Origin: Polyangiaceae bacterium
Lineage (GTDB): Bacteria > Myxococcota_A > Polyangia > Polyangiales > Polyangiaceae
Assembly: GCA_016719945.1 (NCBI GenBank)
Contig: JADJYE010000010.1
Location: forward strand, 173,736-237,735
Length of the DNA stretch: 64,000 bases
Direction of reading: 5' to 3'
How positions within the stretch are numbered: the first letter of the stretch is position 1; every line of letters starts with the position of its first letter. Positions 55,494 through 64,000 of the stretch are shown piece by piece. Both the position numbers and the translations under genes were made by a program. Under the pieces are notes generated by a model. The model made no database searches. It saw only the letters and a program-made list of their open reading frames with translations, and was not told the DNA's origin.

Positions 55494-56111
55494 ATGATTA
55501 CCCGCGGAAAGCTATCCGTCTCCGTCAAGCGTGTTTCCGTCGACGTAGAAGCGGCGCGCCAAGAGCCATGCATGAGCGGAGATCTGCCCTTCGCCGAGGT
55601 CGATGTCTCAATCGACGACAGAGTGTCGTACACACACAATCCCGATCGCGTCTGGTGGCAAATGTTGCTCAGCCTCCTTCCGGGCCGAACTGCATTCATC
55701 TATGAGCCAACCCTGGGGGCGCGAGGTTACCTCGACCGATGGCGCGTTCCGTGGGTACGGAGCCACGTAGAGCTGTGGCCGGATCAAGTGCGTCCTCTGG
55801 AGGTTGCGCGCGTGGATGAGCAGTTCCTTGTAGAAGCGGGGGCTCAGTCAGAAGAAAACTGGCTCTCGCTAATGAACGCGGTGGTCCACGCCACGGCAAG
55901 CAGCGTCCTTATTCACCAGGGTCCGTCTGGACAGGCCGTGGCAGCACTGAGTCCGCTGGCGTTGACGATCTCAACGGAGCATGAGTGGAATGGTGGCCGC
56001 TTTTACTTCTACGACGAAGGACTCGGTGACCCGCTCGAGTTCGTTGCAAGCGCTTTCGACCAAGCGGTCTCGGTAGCGCCGGTTCGATGGGCCGAGGATG
56101 GAGCGGAGTGA
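55494..56111 (+). CDS. Putative immunity protein for the type 37 tip
   Basis: 205 residues from ATG 55494, 14 nt after the toxin stop; an upstream ATG (55428) inside the toxin end is possible. No signal peptide or membrane helix. Segments VEVDVSIDDRV-like (FAEVDVSIDDRVSYTHNPDR), WVRSHVELWPDQVRPLEVAR and HEWNGGRFYFYDEGLGDP. Acidic overall, as usual for proteins that neutralise nuclease toxins. The family is not recognised; the role comes from position. Clearly lower GC than the RHS gene. Confidence 0.6.
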   Translation: MITRGKLSVSVKRVSVDVEAARQEPCMSGDLPFAEVDVSIDDRVSYTHNPDRVWWQMLLSLLPGRTAFIYEPTLGARGYLDRWRVPWVRSHVELWPDQVRPLEVARVDEQFLVEAGAQSEENWLSLMNAVVHATASSVLIHQGPSGQAVAALSPLALTISTEHEWNGGRFYFYDEGLGDPLEFVASAFDQAVSVAPVRWAEDGAE

Positions 56112-56265
56112 CCTCGCTTGCCTGGGCATCCTGCTGAAGCACGATGAACTTGACCTGCCTGGATTCTCTGGGCCAGCAGTTCCTGGAGAGTTGCTCCCGC
56201 GCCCATTCTTGTTGAATCCAACTTCTTTTTTGCGAATTCGCTTGGCGTGACACGGCGTACTGACG

Positions 56266-56646
56266 ATGTGGACGGTCCTCCTTGCAGCCTGGCTCGGAAT
56301 CACGCCGCTGGTGGTCGTGGGCACCGCTGTGGCTATCGCGCACGTTTCGGAGCGTTCGCACCGAGTTGCGGTCGTGTATGCGGCCTTGGCGCTCCTGCCG
56401 GGCGCGATCCTCATGGTCCCCCATATGCTCGGCGGGAGGGGCCTTTTCTCGTCCTTCGCGCCCGAGGGTTTCACGGTATTGTTCGGGTTCCTGGGTATAC
56501 CACTCGGGCTTCTGGCGCTCGTCGCCAGCTTGCGGTACGCACCAATGCGATCGATCGGCTGGTGCTTGAACGCTCTACGCGCGGCAATCGCATCGAGCTG
56601 GCTGCTTGCCGCAGCAATCGCCTTTCTGGTCGTAGTGCATGTCTGA
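56266..56646 (+). CDS. Small four-helix membrane protein in toxin module
   Basis: 126 residues with about four membrane helices: LLAAWLGITPLVVVGTAVAIA, VYAALALLPGAIL, GFTVLFGFLGIPLGLLALVA and a final SSWLLAAAIAFLVVVHV. It lies between the type 37 immunity gene and DUF559 cassette B, in low-GC DNA. It may be a second immunity protein or a leftover from an earlier tip module. No family recognised; no gene is seen in 56112-56265. Confidence 0.5.
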   Translation: MWTVLLAAWLGITPLVVVGTAVAIAHVSERSHRVAVVYAALALLPGAILMVPHMLGGRGLFSSFAPEGFTVLFGFLGIPLGLLALVASLRYAPMRSIGWCLNALRAAIASSWLLAAAIAFLVVVHV

Positions 56647-56724
56647 GACGGCTGAGAGCCCCCGGACGGGAGCGAGGCCTATCTCGAGGGGATGTGAGTG
56701 CTGTTCCGACGCGAAGAACTTTGT

Positions 56725-56812
56725 GCCGAACGCCGGCGTTGAGCTGCGGCCCGTGAGGGAGCGCCGAAGGCGCGACCGAGCGAAGGCCGTCAGCTCCAAC
56801 GCGCAGTTCGGC
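56725..56812. repeat. 88-bp imperfect inverted repeat at the edge of DUF559 cassette B
   Basis: GCCGAAC 56725-56731 and GTTCGGC 56806-56812 with the same inner stem blocks as 17461-17548. Same length and same position relative to the DUF559 stop in both loci. Confidence 0.8.
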
Positions 56813-56872
56813 GTGCATGTGCGACCGGCTCGCCCGACCCTCACGTGGACGTCGCCGCTTGCGGCCCCGGCC

Positions 56873-57478
56873 TCACCCGCCCTCGGCGAGCGCAGCCGCC
56901 ACCTGCGCGACGGCCTCTGCGACCCGCTGCTGCACGAGGGCGCGCGGCAGACGGAGCACCCGGTAGCCCATGCGAGCGAGGTCGCGGTCGCGGCGTGCGT
57001 CCGCCGCCACGCGTTGGGCGTGGACCTCGCCATCGACTTCGACCACGAGCTTGGCGCGCGGCGCGAGGAAGTCGACGATGTAGCGCCCGAGCACAGCCTG
57101 CCTGCGGAAGGGTGTGCCGAGCCGGCTACCGCGCAGGGCCTGCCAGAGCAGCGCTTCGGTGAGCGTGGGTGCCTTCCGAAACGCGGCGGCGCGTGCGACG
57201 ATGGTGCAATGGGGTGTGCGCAAGAGGACCTCCCGAGCCCGGCGCCCTGGCCGGGCTTCGGCGCCCCTTGGCGCAGGTGGCGTGACGCGCTCGGCCAACG
57301 CTCGCGCCGCGATGGACCGGCCCGCGACCTCCAGGCCACCACGCTCAGCGACGAGCGCGGCGCGCCACCTGCGCCGCCAAGCCGGAGCCCGGCCAGGGTG
57401 CCGCGCGACGGCCGCCGCCGCGGACGCCCGCCTCGCAACGCTCGCCCCTCGAGCGCAGCGCAATCGCCCCAGCCTCAT
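56873..57478 (-). CDS. DUF559 (Vsr-like) endonuclease-domain protein, copy B
   Basis: 201 residues as drawn from ATG 57476-57478; the conserved domain needs only the last 120 or so, and a TTG start at MRTPHCTIVARA-equivalent is an alternative. RKAPTLTEALLWQALRGSRL, GRYIVDFLAPRAKLVVEVDG and RRDRDLARMGYRVLRLPRAL are nearly identical to copy A. It is antisense, between the locus 2 immunity/membrane genes and the truncated RHS fragment. Proposed role: a nuclease that provokes recombination at the tip module, by analogy with homing endonucleases. This is inference. Confidence 0.78.
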   Translation of the reverse strand: MRLGRLRCARGASVARRASAAAAVARHPGRAPAWRRRWRAALVAERGGLEVAGRSIAARALAERVTPPAPRGAEARPGRRAREVLLRTPHCTIVARAAAFRKAPTLTEALLWQALRGSRLGTPFRRQAVLGRYIVDFLAPRAKLVVEVDGEVHAQRVAADARRDRDLARMGYRVLRLPRALVQQRVAEAVAQVAAALAEGG

Positions 57479-57635
57479 CCCCGTCGAGCACCCACCCCCT
57501 CCCGGTCTTGGCTGTCACGTCCAAGCAAGGCGAGGCCTACCCCTCCCGCACGCGCGCAGGCCGGCAACGCCGGCCGAGCACGTGCAAGGGAGGGGAGGAG
57601 GCGCGAAGCGCCGGGGGGGTCGGGCATCATTGACG

Positions 57636-59703
57636 GACCCGACGGCATGATCGCCTCGATCACCGACCCCCTATCGCGCACCACCGTCTTCACGCGGGAC
57701 GCCGTGGGCCGTGTGATCGCCGAAGAGCGGCCGGACCTCGCCATCACCAGTCTGGGCTACGATCTCGAGGGCAACAACACCGCCGTCACCCCGCCCAGCA
57801 AACCTGCGCACGGCATGGGCTACAGCCTCGTCGAGCTGCTCGAGAGCTACACGCCGCCTACGCTCGCGAGTGGTGGTGGTGGTTCGACCGCGTACACCCA
57901 CGACCTCGACCGCGCGCTGACCGAGGTCCTCCAGCCCGGCCCGCGCCTCATCGAGCACGCCCACGATGCGGCGGGGCGGCTCGAGACCACCACCTTCCCG
58001 GGCGGCGTCATCACCCGCACTTACGACGCTACCACGGGCAAGCTCACCAGCCTCGCAGGTCCCGACGTCACCCTGACCTCGGCGTACGACGGCCGGCTCC
58101 TCAAGGCCGTCGCGATGACCGGCCCCGTCGCCGGCACCGTCGCCTGGCAACACGACAGCGCCTTCCGTGTGATCGAGGAGCGCGTCAACGGCGCCCACCC
58201 CGCCGCCTTCGCCTTCGACGACGACGACCTGCTCACGCAGGCTGGCGGCCTCACCCTCACCCGGGACCCCGTGACCGGCTTCGTCACCCAAGCGGCCGCG
58301 GGACTCATCACCGAAGCCTGGACGTACAACGACTACGGCGAGGTCGAGACCTACACGGCCTCGGTCGGCGGCGTCGTCAGGTCGCGTGGAGCTACGTGCG
58401 GGACGACCTCGGCCGCATCGTCGAGAAGACCGAGACGACGCCCGCCGGCACCCGTGTGCTCGTGTACGAATACGACCTCGCGGCTCGGCTCGCGGCGGTC
58501 TACGAGGACGGCCTCCTCGTCGCGAGCTACGGCTTCGACGACAACGGCAACCGTCTCTCGAGCCTCAACGCCGACGGCGTCTTCGACGCGACCTTCGACG
58601 ATCAGGACCGGATCCTCGAGTACGGCGACGAGGTCTTCACCTGGACCGACAACGGCGAGCTCTACGCAAGCACCGACACCGCGACCGGCGACACCACGAC
58701 CTATGCCTATGACGCCGTGGGCAACCTGCGCGGCGTCGGGCTCCCGAACGGCGATCTGGTCGAGTACTTGGTGGATGGCCGAGGACGGCGGGTCGGCAAG
58801 AGGGTCAACGGCGTGCTCGATCGCGGGTGGCTCTGGCGCGGCCAGCTGCAGCCGGTGGCGGAGCTCGACGGCGCGGGCAACGTGGTCGCCAGGTTTGTCT
58901 ACGCCGGCGGCGTCAACGTGCCGGCGCTAATGGTCACACCCACGGCCACGTATCGGTTGGTAACTGACCACCTCGGCAGCGTGAGGCAGGTCGTGGATGT
59001 CGCTGCGGGCACCGTGGTGCAGGAGCTCGATTACGACGCCTGGGGGCGCGTGCTGGTCGACACGAATCCCGGGCTGCAGCCTTTTGGGTTTGCCGGCGGG
59101 CTGTACGACCCGGACACGGGGCTCGTGCGGTTTGGCGCGCGGGACTACGACGCGGAGACCGGGCGGTGGACGGCGAAGGATCCGATTCGGTTTGGGGGTG
59201 GGGTGAACTTGTATGCGTACGCGCGCAGTACGCCCAATATGCGCGTTGACCCAGCAGGACTCTCTCCTGGCGATGAATACAGTTCTAGGCTGGAGGCCGG
59301 CATTGACGCGCTCGAGGATATTCGCAGCGGAACTCTGGATGGCAACGGCAGTCCCGTTATCCCGGAGATCGAGTACGCGGGACTTATCTACGAGCTTCCC
59401 AATGGTAATTTTTCATACGCTCCACCGATGCCAGGGGATTCATTTTACAGCGATCCTTGGGATACGTTCTCATTGTGCCCTTCGGGGGCAAGATTCGCTG
59501 GCGACTATCACTCCCACCCGCTGGACCCACCCAGCTCAATCACGGAAGAATTCTCAGGCCCGGACCTGCGCACCTCGGCTCGGGATTCCCGCAACAACGG
59601 CGACGCCGGCTGGCTTAGCCTGATGTTGGGCTCGGACGGAACAGTTGGAGCCCACTTTCCCTACTACGATGTTACCTATTATTGGCGACCGTGGTCATGG
59701 TGA
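57636..59703 (+). pseudogene. Orphan 5'-truncated RHS fragment with DUF4329 (JAB-like) toxin tip
   Basis: RHS homology starts right after the DUF559 cassette (...GGGCATCAT) at GACCCGACGGCATGATCGCC, further upstream in the RHS gene than the orphan in locus 1. A 1-bp loss near 58378 (GTCGTCAGG for GTCGTCCAGG) splits it; from 58396 to 59703 the frame is intact. After the RHS core the tip has PEIEYAGLIYELPNGNFSYA, then GDYHSHPLDPPSS and FSGPD. This matches DUF4329 and the JAB/JAMM metalloprotease pattern (Glu, HxHP, Ser, Asp). No start codon or signal exists at the left edge. Confidence 0.8.
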
Positions 59704-60143
59704 CGCTCAGGGCGCCAGTGGGGGCCGCGGTGGCTATCGTCGTGTGTGGTGGTTGTCTTTCCGCGCCATCTGCCAAGAGTCACGGTCCGGCGGACTCGAA
59801 GTGTGAGTGGGGAACTGAGCCCGGCGATGTGCAAGACGTCGAGATTCGGACCTTGGTTTCTGATCCTTCGAGATACGAAGGCCAAGTGGTGGGGATTGTC
59901 GGTCACGCAGACCTGGGCGTTGAACGCAACGCGCTCTACGTGTCTGAGGATGCCAGGGAGCGCCGACTCTATGAGCATGCCGCTCAAGTCTGGATCGCTG
60001 GCGTGCGTGCAGATGCTCCGCTCCTTGAGTTGTGCAATGGACGCGTCCTTCGTGTGGTCGGTCGCGTCAGCGTGGATAGCCAGGCGAACCCTATTTGGGG
60101 TGCGCGGCTGCGCCCCGCGTATCGCCTCGAGGAGGTGAAGTAG
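59697..60143 (+). CDS. Lipoprotein, putative immunity protein for the DUF4329 tip
   Basis: 148 residues. The ATG overlaps the toxin stop (ATGGTGA, 59697-59703), indicating translational coupling. The signal VAIVVCGGC ends in a lipobox, so the immunity protein would sit in the periplasm or outer membrane. The mature part contains IRTLVSDPSRYEGQVVGIVG, an OB-fold-like beta pattern, then RVLRVVGRVSVDSQANPIWG. The role is inferred from coupling to the toxin. An ATG 15 bp upstream inside the toxin gene is a weaker start. Confidence 0.7.
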   Translation: MVTLRAPVGAAVAIVVCGGCLSAPSAKSHGPADSKCEWGTEPGDVQDVEIRTLVSDPSRYEGQVVGIVGHADLGVERNALYVSEDARERRLYEHAAQVWIAGVRADAPLLELCNGRVLRVVGRVSVDSQANPIWGARLRPAYRLEEVK

Positions 60144-60385
60144 TTCGCTTGGGCAGGTGTTAGCGCGCACCCCCGATGGGTCGTTCGGGCCTCCCGGCGA
60201 TCCCGCAGGATGATGGCGTAGCGGAGACCGACGAGGGCAAACCCATCAGCGTCGCGGACTGGGCCCGATCGGCGAGGGCGTCGTAACAGCCCTGCTGGGA
60301 GGGGAGCATCGGCGCGTAGCTGGCCCACAAAAAGGCGACGGGGGAGATCGTTTGCCGGCGCTCCCCCCGTCGTGCTCCTGCATCG

Positions 60386-60985
60386 GTGGATCGGAGCAAC
60401 CACTTCGTCGTTCATCCGACGTTCGACGTCAACTTCTGGGCAGCGAGGACGCCTACCGTCGAAGCCGCCCGCCCAGCGCGGTGCCCCCGATGCAAGGTCG
60501 CGAGCCGGCGGCCCGGGATGCGTCTCGGCCTCGTCGGGCACGGCCTTCGCGATCGGCAGGTGCGAGGACCACGCGCGCCGGCGGGGCGACCGATCACGGT
60601 CGTCATCCCGACGCGCCGCTTCCTCTGCGTCGAGTGCGCTGCGGTCGTCACCGTGGCGCCGCGTGGAGTCGTTCGACGGCGCCACTTCGGCGCCGCTGCG
60701 ATCGGGCTGGCGCTATTCCTCTTCGGCGTCCTCGAGCGGAGCGCACGCGGGGTTCAGCGAGCGATCTCCGGCTGGGGTCTGGGCGCCTCCTGCTGGCGGA
60801 CGCTGGCTCGCTGGATCGAGGCCGCCAGGAGCCGCGCTCTGCTGCGGGCCCCACGGGCCTCCCTCGACGGGCTCGCTCGGCGCCAAGTCGCGGCCTTGGT
60901 GGGTCGGTCCGTTCAAGCGCTCGCCGCCGCTTCTGCGGGCGGCGATCTCGAGCGGGTGTTCGCCGGCAGCGAGCAGCTTCGGTGA
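60386..60985 (+). CDS. Zn-finger transposition-associated protein (DUF6431-like)
   Basis: 199 residues from GTG 60386. Two Cys pairs (CPRC and CVEC) form a probable zinc ribbon, followed by a helical segment resembling a helix-turn-helix (RHFGAAAIGLALFLFGVLER, SCWRTLARWIEAAR). Such proteins are often found just before transposase genes and are thought to help DNA binding. The IS21-type element begins 78 bp downstream. The family call is from memory of DUF6431-type sequences and is tentative. No gene was seen between 60144 and 60385. Confidence 0.5.
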   Translation: MDRSNHFVVHPTFDVNFWAARTPTVEAARPARCPRCKVASRRPGMRLGLVGHGLRDRQVRGPRAPAGRPITVVIPTRRFLCVECAAVVTVAPRGVVRRRHFGAAAIGLALFLFGVLERSARGVQRAISGWGLGASCWRTLARWIEAARSRALLRAPRASLDGLARRQVAALVGRSVQALAAASAGGDLERVFAGSEQLR

Positions 60986-61062
60986 GGGGCGATGGGACAC
61001 ATCGGAGGCGATCACGAGCCCCACCTGCCTCGTCCGCTGCGGGCGGACCTGTGCGCTGGTGC

Positions 61063-61111
61063 TGAGCGACAACTACACCTCCCCAGCGACGACAACTACA
61101 TCGCCCCATCC
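61063..61111 (+). repeat. Left terminal repeats of the IS21-type element
   Basis: Two spaced copies of a CGACAACTACA motif, each the inverse of a TGTAATTGACG copy at the right end. Multiple internal repeats at the ends are a known transposase-binding feature of IS21 elements. Confidence 0.6.
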
Positions 61112-61179
61112 TTGGAGGCATGACTCGTCGGCCGGGCGCCGGCCCTCCACAGGATGGAGAGGCAGGCAGCTTGCGACCG

Positions 61180-62715
61180 GTGAGCGACGCTCAAGCGAGG
61201 AAACTGATGGAGGAGATGAGCAAGCACGGCCGAATCGGCGACGCCGCGATGAAGGCCGGGATGGATCGGAAGACGGCGCGCAGGTATGTGCAGGCTGGGA
61301 AGCTACCGTCGGAGATGGTGGCGCCCCCGGGCCTGGAGGACGCGCGAGGACCCGTTTGCGGAGGACTGGGCTGAGGTCGTCGCGCTTCTTGAGGCGACGC
61401 CCGAGCTCGAGGCGAAGACCATCTTCGAGGTGCTCGAGGAGCGCCACCCCGGGCGCTACGAGGCCGGGCAACTTCGGACGCTGCAGCGGCACGTGCGCCA
61501 ATGGCGCGCGGAGCACGGGCCGGACCGCGAGGTCGTGCTCGCGCAGCAACACCGTCCTGGCGAGGCGAGCCAGGTGGACTTCACGTGGGCGACGTCGCTC
61601 GGCGTCACCATCATGGGCGCGCTGTTCGTTCACATGCTGTGCGTTTTCACGCTGCCGTTCTCGAATTGGCGGTGGGCGTCGGTCTGCCTGAGCGAGTCGC
61701 TGTCCGCGCTTCGGCGCGGCGTGCAAGCGGCCCTGTTTCCAGCTCGGCCGGGTGCCGGCCTTCAACCAGACCGACAACTCGACCGCGGCGACGCACCGCA
61801 TTCCGGATGGCAAGAGCGTGGAGGCGGACGGCGGGAAGCGGCCGTTCAACGAGGAGTACCTCGCGCTGATGCGGCACTTCGGGATGACCGCAAGGACGAC
61901 AGCCATCGGCGCAAAGGAGCAGAATGGAGATGTCGAGGCGAGCAACAGGGCCATCAAGCGTCGACTCGAGCAAGCGCTGCTCGTTCGAGGCCATCGCGAC
62001 TTTCGAGAGCGTCAGCGCTTGGGAGGAATTCGTGCAGCTCACGCTGCGCAAGGCCAACGAGCGCCGCGGACGCCGTGTCGCCGATGAGCTCGCGGCGATG
62101 CGGCCTCTCGTCGTCGCGAGGCTGGCGGAGTTCACCGAGGAGGACGTGACCGTCTCCGAGTGGAGCACCATCCGCATCAGACACAACTCGTACTCGGTGC
62201 CCTCTCGACTCATCGAGCAGACGGTGCGCGTTCGACTGTTCGAGGACCGCATCGAGGTCTGGTTCGCGGACAAGCTGCAGCTCAGCTGCGAGCGTCTGCG
62301 TGGCCGAAACCAGCGCCGCGTTGACTACCGACACATCATTTGGTCGCTGATCTGAAAGCCCGGCGGCTTCGCGCGGTACGTCTACCGCGACGAGATGTTC
62401 CCGTCGCTGGTGTTCCGCCGCGCGTACGACGCAATTCAAACTCCGCACCATGGAACAAAGGGTGACCTCGAGTATCTGCGGATCCTCCATCTCGCAGCGA
62501 GCACCGTAGAGGCCGACGTCGCAGCGGCGCTCGAGCTTCTCCTCGCGGAGAGCGCAGCGGTCTCGAGCGACGCCGTGAGGGCGATTGTGTCGACGGCAAG
62601 GAGACCCGAGATTCCAGCCCTTTCGCGACCCGACCCCGACGTCGACGAGTACGACTCGCTGCTCGGCGACGGCGTGCTCGAGGAGACCCACCAGCTTCGT
62701 GAGGTCGGCACGTGA
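61180..62715 (+). pseudogene. istA: IS21-family transposase IstA, multiple frameshifts
   Basis: The transposase can be followed through three frames: the HTH part (VSDAQARKLMEEMSKHGRIG, AGMDRKTARRYVQAGKLPSEM), then after a shift near 61345 the catalytic-core start (AQQHRPGEASQVDFTWATSL), a shift near 61750 (PAFNQTDNSTAATH, RPFNEEYLALMRHFGMTART), and a shift near 62010 (SAWEEFVQLTLRKANERRG, SVPSRLIEQTVRVRLFEDR). A stop TGA at 62353-62355 interrupts WSLI / KPGGFARYVYRDE, probably from CGA. The D-D-E region is scrambled, so the element cannot transpose by itself. It ends GTGA, overlapping istB. Confidence 0.85.
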
Positions 62716-63527
62716 CGACGACGACGACTACGGCGCCGCCGCCTCCCACTCCTGCCGAGTCGCTGGCGATTCTGCTTCGCTCGCTCAAGCTGCCGACGTT
62801 TGCGCGCGTGGCAGCCGACGTGGCGCAGAAGGCAGAGCGAGAGGCATGGTCCTTCGGACAGTACCTTCACCATCTCGCCGAGCTCGAGGTCGAGGAGCGT
62901 CGGCGCCGCCGCATCGAGCGCTACCTTCGGGACTCGGACTTGCCGGCCGAAAAGACGCTCGCGACCCTCGAGCGTCAGAAGCTCCCGGCGAAGGTACAGA
63001 AGCAGCTGCCCACCCTGTGTGAGGGGGGCTTTGTCGACCGTGGCGACAACCTCCTCGCGTTCGGTCTGCCCGGGCGCGGCAAGTCGCACCTCGTCTGCGC
63101 CATCGGTCACGAGCTGGTCAGGCGCGGTCGCCGCGTGCTGTTCACCCCGACGTACGCGCTCGTGCAGCGCCTGCTCGCGGCGAAGCGTGACCTTCGACTC
63201 GAGAAGGAGTCTCGCGACCTGGACGGCTTCGACGCCCTCATCCTCGACGACATCGGCTACGTCCAGCAGAACCGCGACGAAATGGAGGTCCTCTTCACGT
63301 TCCTCTCCGAGCGCTACGAGCGCAAGACCGTCATCATCACGAGCAACCTCGTCTTCAGCGAGTGGGACCGCATCTTCAAGGACCCGATGACGACGGCGGC
63401 GGCCATCGACAGGCTCGTGCACCACTCCGTGATCATCGAGATGACCGGGCCGAGCATCCGCAACGAGGCCGCAAAAAGCGAGGAGACCCGCCGACGACAA
63501 CTACGTCCGCGTCCACGACACCGATGA
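62712..63527 (+). CDS. istB: IS21-family helper ATPase IstB
   Basis: 271 residues from GTG 62712, overlapping the istA stop by 4 bp. AAA+ ATPase that assists IstA in target choice. Walker A GLPGRGKSH at residues 118-126 and Walker B LILDDIGYV near 176-184; VIITSNLVFSEWDRIFKD is the typical sensor region. The N-terminal helices (LRSLKLPTFARVAADVAQKA) are also characteristic. Intact although its partner is broken. Confidence 0.92.
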   Translation: MTTTTTTAPPPPTPAESLAILLRSLKLPTFARVAADVAQKAEREAWSFGQYLHHLAELEVEERRRRRIERYLRDSDLPAEKTLATLERQKLPAKVQKQLPTLCEGGFVDRGDNLLAFGLPGRGKSHLVCAIGHELVRRGRRVLFTPTYALVQRLLAAKRDLRLEKESRDLDGFDALILDDIGYVQQNRDEMEVLFTFLSERYERKTVIITSNLVFSEWDRIFKDPMTTAAAIDRLVHHSVIIEMTGPSIRNEAAKSEETRRRQLRPRPRHR

Positions 63528-63757
63528 AGAACGAACGATCCGAGCAGCCGGAGGACCGAGCATGAAACTTGTGCGCCACCGCAGAAACGCCGACACGAGC
63601 TCGTCAGGTCGTCGCGCTCGGTCGTCGTCTCGGGGGGGCGCTAAAGCCCGAGCGGGCATGCCGCGAGAGCGCGGTGAAGCGTTGGGATCAGATTCAGATC
63701 ATGGAGGCGATGAACGAGAAACGACGACGACAACTACCCCGAGTCAAGGACGAACAC

Positions 63758-63808
63758 GATGGGGAGATGTAATTGACGTCAATGGGTGGATGTAATTGAC
63801 GCCGGCCA
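63758..63808 (+). repeat. Right terminal repeats of the IS21-type element
   Basis: GATGTAATTGACG occurs twice (63766-63778 and 63789-63801) separated by about 10 bp, inverse to the left-end motifs. The stretch from 63528 to 63757 holds no recognisable gene. Confidence 0.6.
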
Positions 63809-63851
63809 CGCTGGTGGTCTGCTCGGCGCGCCGTTCGGCGCAGGAGGACCC

Positions 63852-64000
63852 ATGGATGCACCCATCTCGCCTCGCGACCACGCCGAGGCCGTCGCACTCT
63901 TTCGCGCCGAGATCGTCGGCTCCGCTCGTCCGCCGTGAGCTCGATCGCGGCGACCTCGCCGCCGAGCTCGCCCAGCTCAGTCAAAGGTTGTTCAGACCTC
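63852..64000 (+). pseudogene. N-terminal start of a DDE-type transposase, frameshifted, runs off the window
   Basis: AGGAGG lies 5 nt before the ATG. MDAPISPRDHAEAVALFRAE and IVGS, then after a one-base shift near 63925 LVRRELDRGDLAAELAQLSQ. This pattern (ALFR-x-x-I-x-G ... L-x-R-x-L-x-x-G-x-L) resembles the N terminus of Mu/IS481-like integrase-type transposases. The call is tentative because only 50 residues are visible. Confidence 0.45.

Larger units (their letters stand above)
61063..63808 (+). mobile_element. IS21-family insertion sequence, inactive
   Basis: The ends carry multiple related terminal repeats typical of IS21: left CGACAACTACACC ... CGACAACTACATCGCCCCATCC (61067-61111) and, inverted, right GATGGGGAGATGTAATTGACG ... 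GGATGTAATTGACG (63758-63801). Inside are istA (broken) and istB (intact). Exact outer ends are uncertain by a few bases and no target duplication could be confirmed. Confidence 0.75.

Overview
The window is high-GC DNA from what is most likely a member of the Myxococcota (Polyangia-like). The reasons are three surface proteins that end in MYXO-CTERM-type tails (Cys, short hydrophobic helix, Arg cluster), many lipoproteins with Gly/Ser-rich linkers, thrombospondin type 3, FG-GAP, Kelch and DUF4397 surface proteins, a Ser/Thr kinase, and two large lipoprotein RHS loci. No rRNA, tRNA or CRISPR array was seen.

Layout. 0-7.3 kb: end of a phosphotransferase-like gene, an RND efflux operon (inner-membrane pump plus adaptor, minus strand), a phospholipase D family protein and a formylglycine-enzyme-like lipoprotein. 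7.3-20.1 kb: RHS locus 1. 20.1-21.8 kb: eroded DNA with a decayed transposase. 21.8-46.6 kb: ordinary chromosome, with surface lipoproteins, the etfB-etfA operon, a HEAT-like lipoprotein, an OmpA/TSP3 outer-membrane protein, two Cys-rich MYXO-CTERM proteins, a PEGA/TPR protein, a DUF4397 lipoprotein, a Ser/Thr kinase, an Fe-S APS reductase, an ArsA ATPase and a four-helix-bundle protein. 46.6-60.1 kb: RHS locus 2. 60.1-64 kb: insertion-sequence remnants (Zn-finger transposition protein, IS21-type istA/istB, start of another transposase).

The main discovery is the pair of RHS loci, which share one architecture: hexanucleotide repeat, conserved leader, exon 1, group II intron, teneurin-like RHS gene, variable toxin tip, immunity gene, an antisense DUF559-endonuclease cassette, a second 5'-truncated RHS fragment with a different tip, and a second immunity gene. 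About 8.2 kb of this is directly repeated 39 kb apart. In both loci the intron sits inside the part of the gene that encodes the lipoprotein signal peptide, in the middle of a (CTCCT)n array. Precise splicing of copy 2 (3+3 repeats) joins a perfect signal peptide in frame to the RHS protein. Copy 1 has 3+4 repeats, so the same splice is out of frame. This looks like a pentanucleotide phase-variable switch, comparable in logic to Neisseria opa genes, but divided by a ribozyme intron whose EBS1 sequence is complementary to the repeat itself. Copy 1 encodes the intact maturase; the copy 2 maturase and the copy 2 RHS body carry small frameshifts.

How it may work together (inference): the RHS shell is exported as a lipoprotein and delivers a C-terminal toxin. 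Each toxin is followed at once by its immunity gene. Orphan tips behind the DUF559 cassette would serve as a reservoir that can recombine into the main gene. Intron splicing and repeat number would together decide whether the weapon is exported. Several disruptions are single-base indels in homopolymers, so assembly error must be excluded before calling individual genes dead.
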